Source of the DNA: Asinibacterium sp. OR53
GTDB lineage: Bacteria > Bacteroidota > Bacteroidia > Chitinophagales > Chitinophagaceae
Assembly: GCF_000515315.1 (NCBI RefSeq)
Contig: NZ_KI911562.1
Span: 2,637,220-2,701,219 of the forward strand
Reading direction: 5' to 3'
DNA: 64,000 bases
Shown here: positions 17,294 to 25,895 of the stretch, in pieces
How positions within the stretch are numbered: the first letter of the stretch is position 1
How the letters are laid out: each line of letters opens with the position of its first letter
The notes under the pieces: model-generated
The model's database searches: none
What the model saw: the letters and a program-made list of their open reading frames with translations, nothing else
What the model was told of the DNA's origin: nothing
Program-made: the position numbers and the translations under genes

Positions 17294-20089
17294 TTGAAAA
17301 CGGATCGCTTGCCTTCTGCCAGACAATATCATGCTCCTGCTGTGCCTGCAACTGCTGTGGCAAAAAAAGCACCAGGCGTATTTCGGAAAATAACCTTCCA
17401 ACTGAAATTTCATACGTTATTCGGACAGGAACTGTTCATCGTGGGAAATCATTTGTTGTTAGGCAATAACGATTTAGCGGGTGCATTGTCCATGGAATAT
17501 GAGAACGGTGATTATTGGCGGGCTGTTATTGAGTTGAACGAAGCGCAATGCACCGACCAGGAGATCACGTATAATTATGTACTGAAAAATGCAGATGGCC
17601 TCATTAGTTTTGACTGGGGCGCCGATAAAAAATTCAATCCCGCCAGACTCTGTAAAGCAGAGACTATTTTTTACGATGCCTGGAATTACGCCGGTTATTT
17701 TGAGAATGCATTTTATACCGAGCCCTTCAAGCAGGTTTTACTGAAACACAACCATACAGCAATAAAAAGCGATCATGTTGGAAAAACAACGCATGTGCTG
17801 ATGGTAAAGAGTCCGCTCTTGCAAGCCGGCCAAACCCTGTGCATACTGGGCAATACTGTTGAATTGGGGAATTGGGATACTGTTGCACCGGTATTGATGA
17901 ACAGGCAGGAAGGGGAGGATAGCTTTACAGCATCGCTCGATCTGAGCCACGCGTCTTTCCCGATTGCTTACAAGTATGGTGTATACGATACAGAGAAAAA
18001 TATTTTCCTACGGTATGAAGATGGCGACAACAGGATTTTGAACGACCCCGGCGCCAAAAACAGGCAGGTGACTGTGAATGATGGATTCACCATATTGCCC
18101 GATAATACCTGGAAAGGTGCAGGCGTTGCTATTCCTGTGTTCGGCCTGCGCAGTGAGCAGAGCCTGGGGGTAGGAGAGTTTACCGACCTGAAACTGCTGG
18201 TCAACTGGGCACGTACTACGGGCTTGAAACTGATACAGCTGTTACCGGTGAACGATACAACGGCTACACATAGCTGGACAGATTCTTATCCGTATGCAGC
18301 GATTTCGGCTTTTGCACTGCATCCTATTTACCTGAATGTGGAAGTGCTTGCCGGTACCAAAAACAAAACCATACGGCAAAAAATATCCGAAGAAAGAGAG
18401 CGGCTGAATCATTTGCCGGTAGTGGATTATGAATCGGTGATCAAGACCAAGTGGTCGATCATCCAGGACCTGTATGCAGAAGCAAAAAATGATTTTTTCC
18501 TGCACAAAGATTACCAGGATTATTTTGAACAGAACAAACATTGGCTGGAACCCTATGCTGCCTTTTGTTACCTGCGCGACCTGTATGGAACGGTTGATTT
18601 CAACCAGTGGCCTCAATATGCCCGGTACGATGCAACCACCATTCAAACACTGATCGGTTCACACCAGGATGAAATAGGGTTACATTATTATATCCAGTAC
18701 AACCTGCACTTACAACTGAAAGAAGCCACCGCTTATGCACATGCGAATGGCATCATTGTTAAAGGCGATATAGCCATTGGTGTGTACAGGCATGGTGTGG
18801 ATGCATGGCAGAATCCTGAATTGTATCACATGGATGCGCAGGCGGGTGCGCCACCCGATGATTTTGCCGTGAAGGGACAGAACTGGGGATTTCCCACTTA
18901 CAACTGGGAGCGCATGCGTGAAGATGGTTTCGCCTGGTGGAAGCAGCGTTTTGAACAGATGAGTTACTATTTCGATGCTTTCCGTATCGATCATATATTG
19001 GGTTTCTTCCGGATATTCAGCATTCCCATGCATGCAATAGAAGGTATCATGGGACATTTTGTGCCTGCTATTCCGGTACGCATCAATGAATTTCATAACA
19101 GGAAGATCAATATAGATCTGCATCGTTTTACCCAGCCATATATCTCAGATCAGGTATTATGGGAAATATTCGGGCACGACAACGATCTGGTTAAAAAAGA
19201 ATTTCTGCAATCTGCCGGAGATGGTTCGTATGCTCTCAAACCTGCTTTTGCTACACAACGGCAGGTAGAGACTTATTTCGCAGCGCTGGAAAATGATGCG
19301 CATCACCAGAAAGTCAAAACGGGTCTTTTCGATTTGATCAGCAATGTGATATTGTTCGAAGCAGAGCAGGCTGATGGCATGCATTTTCATTTCCGTTTCG
19401 GGATGGAAAATACCAGTTCATATCGCCACCTCGATGAGCAGACAAAACAGGCCCTGCATGAGCTGTATATAGATTATTTCTTCCGCAGACAGGATGAGTT
19501 CTGGAAGAAAGAAGCGTTGCTCAAACTGCCTGCTTTGAAGCGGGTGACCAATATGCTGGTATGCGGGGAAGACCTGGGCCTCGTGCCGGCTTGTGTACCT
19601 GATGTGATGCACCAATTGGGACTGCTGAGCCTTGAGATACAGCGGATGCCCAAGGCCAGCCATACAAAATTCTTCAACCCCAAAGATGCGCCTTACCTGA
19701 GTGTGGTAACGCCCTCTACGCATGATATGAGTACCATACGCGGCTGGTGGGAAGAAGACAAAACAACGATACAGCAATTCTACAACGAGGAACTTGAAGA
19801 GCCCGGAACAGCGCCTTATTATTGTGAGCCATGGATCAACAAAGCCATTGTATTGCAACACCTGCATTCACCCGCTATGTGGAGCATTTTTCAATTGCAG
19901 GATATCCTGGGCATAAGCGAGCAATTGCGCCGCGAGAATCCCGGTGAAGAACGTATCAACATACCCGCTAATCCCCGCCATTACTGGCAATACCGCATGC
20001 ACCTTACTTTGGAATCATTACTTGCGGCCAATGCATTCAATGAGGAATTCTATAATTATGTAATAGCCAGTGGCAGATTGTCTGATTAA
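17294..20089 (+). CDS. malQ: 4-alpha-glucanotransferase (GH77) with two N-terminal CBM20 domains
   Basis: 931 residues. The start is a TTG at 17294: an in-frame stop lies at 17288 and the next ATG would delete most of the first domain. Two starch-binding CBM20-like domains (about 31-130 and 160-255; VGNHLLLGNNDL and LGNTVELGNWDTVAPVLM) precede the GH77 barrel. Catalytic stretches are FRIDHILGFFR (nucleophile Asp, about 564), VCGEDLGLVP (acid/base Glu, about 756) and STHDMSTIRGWW (Asp, about 808). The layout is that of plant DPE2 and related bacterial enzymes acting on maltose and branched glucans, unlike E. coli MalQ. Cytoplasmic glycogen/maltodextrin metabolism is expected, as no signal peptide is seen. 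Confidence 0.93.
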   Translation: MKTDRLPSARQYHAPAVPATAVAKKAPGVFRKITFQLKFHTLFGQELFIVGNHLLLGNNDLAGALSMEYENGDYWRAVIELNEAQCTDQEITYNYVLKNADGLISFDWGADKKFNPARLCKAETIFYDAWNYAGYFENAFYTEPFKQVLLKHNHTAIKSDHVGKTTHVLMVKSPLLQAGQTLCILGNTVELGNWDTVAPVLMNRQEGEDSFTASLDLSHASFPIAYKYGVYDTEKNIFLRYEDGDNRILNDPGAKNRQVTVNDGFTILPDNTWKGAGVAIPVFGLRSEQSLGVGEFTDLKLLVNWARTTGLKLIQLLPVNDTTATHSWTDSYPYAAISAFALHPIYLNVEVLAGTKNKTIRQKISEERERLNHLPVVDYESVIKTKWSIIQDLYAEAKNDFFLHKDYQDYFEQNKHWLEPYAAFCYLRDLYGTVDFNQWPQYARYDATTIQTLIGSHQDEIGLHYYIQYNLHLQLKEATAYAHANGIIVKGDIAIGVYRHGVDAWQNPELYHMDAQAGAPPDDFAVKGQNWGFPTYNWERMREDGFAWWKQRFEQMSYYFDAFRIDHILGFFRIFSIPMHAIEGIMGHFVPAIPVRINEFHNRKINIDLHRFTQPYISDQVLWEIFGHDNDLVKKEFLQSAGDGSYALKPAFATQRQVETYFAALENDAHHQKVKTGLFDLISNVILFEAEQADGMHFHFRFGMENTSSYRHLDEQTKQALHELYIDYFFRRQDEFWKKEALLKLPALKRVTNMLVCGEDLGLVPACVPDVMHQLGLLSLEIQRMPKASHTKFFNPKDAPYLSVVTPSTHDMSTIRGWWEEDKTTIQQFYNEELEEPGTAPYYCEPWINKAIVLQHLHSPAMWSIFQLQDILGISEQLRRENPGEERINIPANPRHYWQYRMHLTLESLLAANAFNEEFYNYVIASGRLSD

Positions 20090-20104
20090 TTTAAAATAAC
20101 AGCT

Positions 20105-21118
20105 TTGAAACTTCGATACTGGCAGCAGAACCTCCCTTTTCAATACCCGTTCACCATCTCGAACGGACGTACCAAAACCCATCAGCCAGCATTGGTAGTA
20201 ACACTGGAGTTGGGGCCTTTTACCGGCATCGGCGAGGCGCCGGCCATTGTGTATTACAATATCACAGTGGAACAAATGATGGCAGACCTGGAAAGCAAAA
20301 AAACATTGGTGGAAAAATTTGCACTCACCGATCCCGAAAGATACTGGCATTACCTGCACCATCTTTTTCCAAACAATCCATTCCTTGTATGTGCACTGGA
20401 CATAGCCTGCTGGGACCTGTACGGAAAAATGAAAGGCCAGCCGCTCTATGCTTTGTGGAATACGAAATGGGAACATACTGCTATCACAGATTATACCATT
20501 GGTATTGACCAGATAGACCAAATGGTGGCCAAAATGAAAGCAAAGCCCTGGCCGGTATACAAGATCAAACTGGGAACCGATGAAGACATCGCCATTGTAA
20601 AAGCATTGCGAGCCAATACCGATGCTCGTTTCAGGATCGATGCCAATGCCGGATGGACAACCGAAGAAGCATTGGAAAAAATACCGCAACTGGCCGAACT
20701 GGGTGTAGAGTTCATCGAACAACCGCTGGCAAAAGACAACTGGGAGGGGATGAAAGTTTTATTTGAAGGATCGCCACTTCCATTATTTGCAGATGAAAGT
20801 TGTGTAACGGAAACAGACGTGGAAAAATGCCATGGCCGTTTTCACGGGATCAACATCAAGCTCACCAAATGCAGTGGCATCACGCCTGCCAGGCGAATGA
20901 TCACAAAAGCACGTTCATTGGGCATGCAGGTAATGATGGGAAGTATGAATGAATCTACAATTGGTTCATCGGCTATTGCGCATTTTCTGCCGCAACTGGA
21001 CCATGCAGACCTGGACGGCCCCTTGCTGTTATCACAAGATGTAGCACAAGGGCTGACTTATGATTTCGGAACTGTTCTTGTATCAGGAAAACCTGGCCTG
21101 GGTATCAGTCCCTTATAA
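20105..21118 (+). CDS. Dipeptide epimerase (enolase superfamily, L-Ala-D/L-Glu epimerase type)
   Basis: 337 residues starting with TTG at 20105; the malQ stop at 20087 is in the same frame and no ATG lies between. The muconate-lactonising-enzyme subgroup residues are in place: KIKLG (about 153-157), the metal ligands in RIDANAGW (about 178), FIEQPL (about 203) and ADESC (about 229), the second Lys in KLTKCSGI (about 252), and the MMGSMNESTIG motif diagnostic of dipeptide epimerases. It probably racemises the alpha carbon of dipeptides from peptidoglycan turnover. It lies 15 bp after malQ on the same strand, so both may share a transcript. Confidence 0.88.
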   Translation: MKLRYWQQNLPFQYPFTISNGRTKTHQPALVVTLELGPFTGIGEAPAIVYYNITVEQMMADLESKKTLVEKFALTDPERYWHYLHHLFPNNPFLVCALDIACWDLYGKMKGQPLYALWNTKWEHTAITDYTIGIDQIDQMVAKMKAKPWPVYKIKLGTDEDIAIVKALRANTDARFRIDANAGWTTEEALEKIPQLAELGVEFIEQPLAKDNWEGMKVLFEGSPLPLFADESCVTETDVEKCHGRFHGINIKLTKCSGITPARRMITKARSLGMQVMMGSMNESTIGSSAIAHFLPQLDHADLDGPLLLSQDVAQGLTYDFGTVLVSGKPGLGISPL

Positions 21119-21199
21119 GATGCAGATTTACATTTGTTTAACAGATTTAGTCGTTTCTGGCATTGCGTTTGGCTTATATAGAGTATAAAACGTTCGACC

Positions 21200-21769
21200 A
21201 TGAAAAAGTTAATTCTACCCACCTTGTTGCTCGCAGCTGTGCTGATGAGCAGTTATACAGAAGCACAGGTTCGACTGAATGTGAACCTCAACATAGGGAG
21301 ACCTGCCTGGGGCTTGCCCGGTGAATATGAGGGCGATTATTATTACCTCCCTGAGATTGATAGTTATTATGATATCCCCCATCGCTCATTCATTTACCTG
21401 AGCGACGGACGCTGGGTGATCGGCGCTTCTTTGCCTGCTATGTATAGTGATTATGACCTTTATGGCGGATATAAAGTAGCCATCAATGAACCCAGACCCT
21501 GGTATCGTTGCGATTATTACCGGGATCGTTACCGTGATTATTACAATACCTACAGAAGGCCCGTGGTAATAGACAACAGATACCCGGCGTATGGTGGCGA
21601 TCGTTATGGTTATGGCGGAAAATGGAAAGACAAATTCTACAATGGCCACGATAACCGCAAATGGGACAGGGGAGACCGCGACGATGATGACCGTGGTGGC
21701 CGTTGGGGAGACCGCGGTGAACGCGAGCGCGAACAGGGCAGAGGCTGGGGCCGCCGCGAAAGAGACTAA
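21200..21769 (+). CDS. Secreted protein with Tyr/Arg/Asp/Gly-rich low-complexity tail
   Basis: 189 residues. A clear signal peptide (MKKLILPTLLLAAVLMSSYT, then EAQ) is followed by an N-terminal region with paired short segments (EIDSYYDIPHRSFIYLSDGR, WVIGASLPAMYSDYDLYGGY). The C-terminal half is almost wholly D, R, G, Y, N and W (KWDRGDRDDDDRGGRWGD). Proteins of this layout recur in Chitinophagaceae without known function. A polyampholyte, probably disordered tail in the periplasm or at the surface is the best description. A perfect 48-bp palindrome starts 25 bp after its stop and probably ends the transcript. Confidence 0.75.
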   Translation: MKKLILPTLLLAAVLMSSYTEAQVRLNVNLNIGRPAWGLPGEYEGDYYYLPEIDSYYDIPHRSFIYLSDGRWVIGASLPAMYSDYDLYGGYKVAINEPRPWYRCDYYRDRYRDYYNTYRRPVVIDNRYPAYGGDRYGYGGKWKDKFYNGHDNRKWDRGDRDDDDRGGRWGDRGEREREQGRGWGRRERD

Positions 21770-21793
21770 ACACGCATGGTTTTGACAGTGATC

Positions 21794-21841
21794 ATAAAAC
21801 TCCTTTGCCCCGGGCTTAAGCCCGGGGCAAAGGAGTTTTAT
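21794..21841. terminator. Perfect 48-bp palindrome, probable bidirectional Rho-independent terminator
   Basis: Bases 21794-21817 and 21818-21841 are exact reverse complements with no spacer. The GC-rich core (TTTGCCCCGGGCTTAAGCCC at 21804-21823) would form a very stable hairpin with a TTAA loop. It is flanked by TTTT on the plus side and AAAA on the other side, so it can stop transcription in both directions. It lies between the 21200 gene and the trmH-like gene, both on the plus strand. Confidence 0.85.
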
Positions 21842-21888
21842 TTGGTTTCTTCTCCGTTGTTGTCGAATTTCGAAGCAAGAACAAGCGC

Positions 21889-22482
21889 ATGACACCGGAA
21901 AGGAAAAATAAATTGATACAAGTATTGAATAAGCGCCAACCCAACCTGACTGTAGTGATGGAAAATATACAGGATCCGCATAATATTGCCGCAGTCATGC
22001 GAACCTGTGATGCGGTAGGCATACAGGATATATATATTCTAAATACCAAAATTCCACGTCACGACAAGTTCGGACCTAAAAGCAGCAGCAGCGCAGCCAA
22101 ATGGTTGACCGTACATCATTTCGATAATGCTGCAGCGTGCTTTGCACAATTAAGACAGCAATACAGCCGCATTTTTACCACGCATCTTGCCGCCGATGCT
22201 GTAAGTGTTTATGATATCGATTTTACAGGGAGTGTAGCGCTTGTGTTCGGCAATGAGCATTCCGGCGTGAGTGAAGAGATCAGGTTGCTGGCCGACGGTA
22301 ATTTCATCATCCCCCAGGTTGGCATCATCCAAAGCCTGAATGTGTCTGTTGCCTGCGCTGTGAGTATTTATGAAGCTATGCGACAGAAAACCCTTGCAGG
22401 GCATTATGAGCAGCAGTCTCTGCCGAAAGCTCAATCAGATCAACTAATGACCGAATGGGGTATTACAACCCAGAATTATTAA
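21889..22482 (+). CDS. TrmH/SpoU-family tRNA 2'-O-methyltransferase
   Basis: 197 residues with the SPOUT trefoil-knot motifs: NIAAVMRTCDAVG (motif 1, about 32-44), LVFGNEHSGVSEE (motif 2, about 117-129) and IPQVGIIQSLNVSVACAV (motif 3, about 142-159). The N-terminal MTPERKNKLIQVLNKRQPNL and the QPNLTVVMENIQDPHNIAAV stretch match TrmH, which methylates the ribose of G18 in tRNA. A C-terminal extension is short. It is followed 10 bp later by the thioredoxin-like gene and is probably cotranscribed with it. Confidence 0.9.
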   Translation: MTPERKNKLIQVLNKRQPNLTVVMENIQDPHNIAAVMRTCDAVGIQDIYILNTKIPRHDKFGPKSSSSAAKWLTVHHFDNAAACFAQLRQQYSRIFTTHLAADAVSVYDIDFTGSVALVFGNEHSGVSEEIRLLADGNFIIPQVGIIQSLNVSVACAVSIYEAMRQKTLAGHYEQQSLPKAQSDQLMTEWGITTQNY

Positions 22483-22492
22483 ATGTATCGCT

Positions 22493-22972
22493 ATGAAAAA
22501 ACTACTTATTTGCTTATGCTGCTACCTGCTATCAGTAATGACGGAGGCCCAGTCGATCCCTAAAATGAAGATCGGTGAACTGATGAAGATGGTTGATACC
22601 AGTTCCGCGCCTACGGTCTTTAATTTTTGGGCAAGTTGGTGCGGCCCCTGTGTGCACGAGATCCCCTGGTTCGAAAAACAAGTGGCGGCTTTCAAAGCAA
22701 AGGGTGTGAAGTTGGTACTCGTGAGTCTCGACTTCCCCGATGATTATCCCAAAGCGATCGCAGCTTTTGCCCAAAAGCAGCATTATCATTCCAGTATTAT
22801 ATGGCTCGATGAACAAGATCCCAATGTTTTTTGTCCGATGATAGACAAATCCTGGGACGGCACCATCCCGGTGACCTTGATGGTAAACAATAAAAAGCAT
22901 TACCGGCAATTTTTTAATCACCAGTTACCAGAGACAAGGCTGGTTCTTGAATTGAAGAAATTGGCTGAATAA
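22493..22972 (+). CDS. TlpA/ResA-like exported thiol-disulfide oxidoreductase
   Basis: 159 residues with a signal peptide (MKKLLICLCCYLLSVMTEAQ) and a thioredoxin fold. The redox motif WCGPC is in FWASWCGPC at about residues 45-53. The segment after it (FEKQVAAFKAKGVKLVLVSL) matches TlpA-like proteins. It is expected to reduce disulfides in periplasmic partners, for example in cytochrome c maturation, but no such genes are near. An imperfect hairpin follows its stop (22980-23051). Confidence 0.9.
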   Translation: MKKLLICLCCYLLSVMTEAQSIPKMKIGELMKMVDTSSAPTVFNFWASWCGPCVHEIPWFEKQVAAFKAKGVKLVLVSLDFPDDYPKAIAAFAQKQHYHSSIIWLDEQDPNVFCPMIDKSWDGTIPVTLMVNNKKHYRQFFNHQLPETRLVLELKKLAE

Positions 22973-22979
22973 TGTGCCA

Positions 22980-23051
22980 ATGGCTCAACACTCAATGCGT
23001 TTTTTAACGCCCCCCTGCGTATCATCATTGAGTAATTGAGTATCGAGCCAT
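22980..23051. repeat. Post-stop inverted repeat between convergent genes
   Basis: ATGGCTC (22980-22986) pairs with GAGCCAT (23045-23051), and inside it ACTCAATG (22990-22997) pairs with CATTGAGT (23026-23033). The structure sits in the spacer between the tlpA-like gene and the minus-strand gene at 23059 and may terminate both. It belongs to a set of similar post-stop repeats in this window. Confidence 0.55.
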
Positions 23052-23058
23052 CGGGACA

Positions 23059-23265
23059 TTATAACTGCGTCTCTTCTTCTTCTTTTAGTTGAGATAATCT
23101 TCGGAAAAGATAAATGGCTACTGCCAATGCCGATAAGCTACAGATAGCCAGCGTAGTACCCAATGTGCTGCCATAATGGATGCCGTCACTGAGGGCGTAG
23201 GTAATCAAAAAAAGTAAAGCAATGATGATCAGGTTCCGGAAAAAGCGGCTTTTTTTCATATGCAT
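23059..23265 (-). CDS. Small two-segment membrane protein
   Basis: 68 residues. The basic start MHMKKSRFFRN leads into hydrophobic segments LIIIALLFLITYAL (12-25) and LGTTLAICSLSALAVAIYLF (35-54), with a charged tail LSQLKEEEETQL. The ATG two codons later is an equally good start. No family recognised. It stands alone on the minus strand, with the duplicated yihY fragment upstream. Confidence 0.6.
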   Translation of the reverse strand: MHMKKSRFFRNLIIIALLFLITYALSDGIHYGSTLGTTLAICSLSALAVAIYLFRRLSQLKEEEETQL

Positions 23266-23330
23266 TCGTTTTTGATATCAGTATGAGATGCGGGCCGTTA
23301 AGAAATCCATAAAAAGTTGAAAAATAATAT

Positions 23331-23456
23331 TCAACTGTTTCTTTCCTCTGCCTTCCTAGTTAGGTATGTAATACTGACGTTTAATTCAAATCCAATGAGC
23401 AGGATCAATGAGTTGAGGTAAATCAGCAACATCAGGATGAGTACGGTTCCGATAGA
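23331..23456 (-). pseudogene. Duplicated 3' end of the yihY-like gene (fragment only)
   Basis: Bases 23338-23456 match 32209-32327 in the same orientation at 116 of 119 positions. The match covers the last about 40 codons of the BrkB/YihY gene that ends at 32202, and the reading frame and a TGA stop (23331-23333) are kept. Nothing of the remaining 270 codons is present: similarity stops sharply after GATAGA. The rest of the 345-bp spacer between 23266 and the kinase gene at 23611 shows no other gene. Confidence 0.9.
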
Positions 23457-23610
23457 TGCGTTTCATGCAAAGGATGATTTTTTTAATGCATACGAAAGGT
23501 TGCATTATTTTTTATTTATATTGTTAGACAATGTTATGGGTTATTCGTTTAATTTTAAACGAACTAACCCTGGTTGATTTAAACAGGACGTCGAAACTAC
23601 TGAACCTTTT

Positions 23611-25890
23611 ATGAAGAAGATATTGTTGATGCTTGTGATATTCACCGGTTGTATAGGTGTGGGGTGGACGCAGCAGGCAAAATTAGATAGCTTATTACGC
23701 GTAAACGAGGCGTATCAGAAAGAAGATTCTTTAAAGGTTATTTACCTGCGCAATATTTTCAGGCAGTATGCAATTTTGAAACAGTTCGATAAAGTGGAAA
23801 GCTTCGGCGAAGCGGCTGTTTCCCTCGCAAAAAAACTACCCAATAAAAGTATACTGGAAGTTATCTATTATAAATTGGGCGCCTCTTATCACGGTGTGTC
23901 AGATTATCTCAAAGCCCTTTCTTATTACCAGAAAGCACTCGAAGTGGGAAAGGAAGCTGCCGATAAAGTGCATATGGCTGATACGTATCTGAATATGGGA
24001 GCGCTGTACAATGATATTCCGGATTATGCTAAATCGCTGGAAGCCCATCAGAATGCAATTATTTTATATGAGCACTTGGGGAAAAAAGGCGAAGTGGCCA
24101 GTTGTTACATGAATATCGGGGAGATCTATGAGGGTCTTGGCCAGTTTAAACAGGCATCGGAATACATACACAAAGCTTTAAAAATATTTGAGGATGCAAG
24201 CAGTACAAGCAGAGGAGTGGCTGTTGCCTGTGAAGCACTTGGAAATATCTTAATGATGGCCTCAGATAACGAGCTTATGAACATGCGGATCAGGCCGGCG
24301 GAAAAATATGAAAAAGCACTCCAGCTATTTAACAGGGCCCTGCCAATAGCAGAGAAAGAAGAGGATTATTCGATGAAATCTTCCATTATGACGGGCATTG
24401 GCAAAATATACGAAGCCCGGCAAAACAAAGAAACTGCGCTGAAATATTACCTGACCTCCATGGAGGTAAACAAGAAAGCCAATGAAAAACTTACGCTGGC
24501 AGAAAATTACCTAAACCTGGGCAGGTATTATACAAAAAATAAAGATTATGGGAATGGTTTTATTAACCTGAAACAGGGCCTGGATATAGCAAGGCAGATC
24601 AATGTTTCAGGAGTACAAAAAAATGCATTGGAAAGCCTGAGTAATTTATATGAAACAACAGGCCGTTTCGACAGTTCGCTTTTTTATTACCGGGAGTATA
24701 TTGTCATGCGTGACAGCATCTATAATAATGAAAAGGAAAGGGAGATCACGCGCAAGCAATTGCAACTCGATTTTAATATTAAGGAAAGGGAATATAAACT
24801 GACCCAGCAGTTGACCGATGAAAGCCTGAAACAGCAGATATTGCTGGCAAAACAACAACAGCAGGAGATCATTCTCAGAAAGCAGCAATTAGAGATCAGT
24901 GATCAGGAAAAAAGCCTTCAAAGAGTTGCCTTTCTTAAAAAAGAGGCAGACCTGGAAAACGCAAAGAAATTGGAAATCACCCGGTTGCAAAAGGAGCAAT
25001 TAAGGGCTCGTTTCGATAAAAAGATCAAAGACAGCAGGATCAGCGCCCAGCAGGCACAGATCGAATTCGATGCAAAATTATCAACCGCACTGGCAATAAT
25101 TGCCATTACTACTTTGGGTGCTGGAATACTGGTATTTTACAACCACTATAAAACCGTTAAGCTAAACAAATTGGTTTCGAAACAAAAGCAGACTTTGGAA
25201 GAGCTGGTATCGGTAAAGGATACAATATTCGGTATTGTGAGTCACGATCTCAGAACGCCGGTCAATAACCTGATCTCTTTCAGCTCACTGCTGGCAAACG
25301 GGCATATTGAGCAAAAGAGACTGGCTCAATATACAGAATTGATAAAAGGCACACTGGATCATACTGCCAGCTTAATGGATAACCTGCTTAACTGGTCGGC
25401 CAGCCAGATGCAGGGCTTTGCACCCGTTATAGAGGATATTGATATGGCAGCTATTGTAGAACATGTTATCAGTGGCGCGCACCATACAATAGGAGCAAAA
25501 AACCTGACGGTGAACAACAGCGTCAAGGAGGGGGTAAGGGTATTGGGCGACCGCAACATGGTAGAACTGATCGTTCGTAACCTGGTTAGCAATGCCATTA
25601 AATTTTCCGGCCAGGATGGGTTATTGGAAATTTTTGCGAAGAGAGACGGCAAAGAGATGGTGCTCTCAGTGAGAGATAATGGTGTAGGAATCAGCGAAAC
25701 AAAAGTGCAGCAGATCAATGATGTCGCCATAAAATCAATTGAAAGCACCTACGGGACCAATAGAGAAAAAGGAACCGGTCTTGGCTTACTGTTAAGCAAG
25801 CATTTTGCAGCTATATTACATGGGAATATCACTGTGAACAGCCGTCCTGGGGCAGGCAGTATATTTCATATAACCTTACCCGCGGCATGA
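23611..25890 (+). CDS. TPR-containing membrane sensor histidine kinase
   Basis: 759 residues. A signal-like N-terminus is followed by a periplasmic array of tetratricopeptide repeats (about 20-380; for example ADTYLNMGALYNDIPDYAKS). A Gln/Lys-rich coiled coil (about 385-480) comes next, then one membrane helix (ALAIIAITTLGAGILVFY, about 492-509). The cytoplasmic kinase has the H-box SHDLRTPVNNL (phospho-His about 545), the N-box NLVSNAIKFS, and the G-boxes VRDNGVGI and GTGLGLLLSKHF. No receiver domain is attached. It ends 5 bp from the convergent LytTR response regulator, its likely partner. The signal is unknown. Confidence 0.92.
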   Translation: MKKILLMLVIFTGCIGVGWTQQAKLDSLLRVNEAYQKEDSLKVIYLRNIFRQYAILKQFDKVESFGEAAVSLAKKLPNKSILEVIYYKLGASYHGVSDYLKALSYYQKALEVGKEAADKVHMADTYLNMGALYNDIPDYAKSLEAHQNAIILYEHLGKKGEVASCYMNIGEIYEGLGQFKQASEYIHKALKIFEDASSTSRGVAVACEALGNILMMASDNELMNMRIRPAEKYEKALQLFNRALPIAEKEEDYSMKSSIMTGIGKIYEARQNKETALKYYLTSMEVNKKANEKLTLAENYLNLGRYYTKNKDYGNGFINLKQGLDIARQINVSGVQKNALESLSNLYETTGRFDSSLFYYREYIVMRDSIYNNEKEREITRKQLQLDFNIKEREYKLTQQLTDESLKQQILLAKQQQQEIILRKQQLEISDQEKSLQRVAFLKKEADLENAKKLEITRLQKEQLRARFDKKIKDSRISAQQAQIEFDAKLSTALAIIAITTLGAGILVFYNHYKTVKLNKLVSKQKQTLEELVSVKDTIFGIVSHDLRTPVNNLISFSSLLANGHIEQKRLAQYTELIKGTLDHTASLMDNLLNWSASQMQGFAPVIEDIDMAAIVEHVISGAHHTIGAKNLTVNNSVKEGVRVLGDRNMVELIVRNLVSNAIKFSGQDGLLEIFAKRDGKEMVLSVRDNGVGISETKVQQINDVAIKSIESTYGTNREKGTGLGLLLSKHFAAILHGNITVNSRPGAGSIFHITLPAA

Positions 25891-25895
25891 AGGTA

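Noticed and set aside
20018..20722. 234-residue minus-strand frame
   Set aside because: It is antisense to the epimerase and the malQ end, where codon pattern and motifs clearly support the plus strand.
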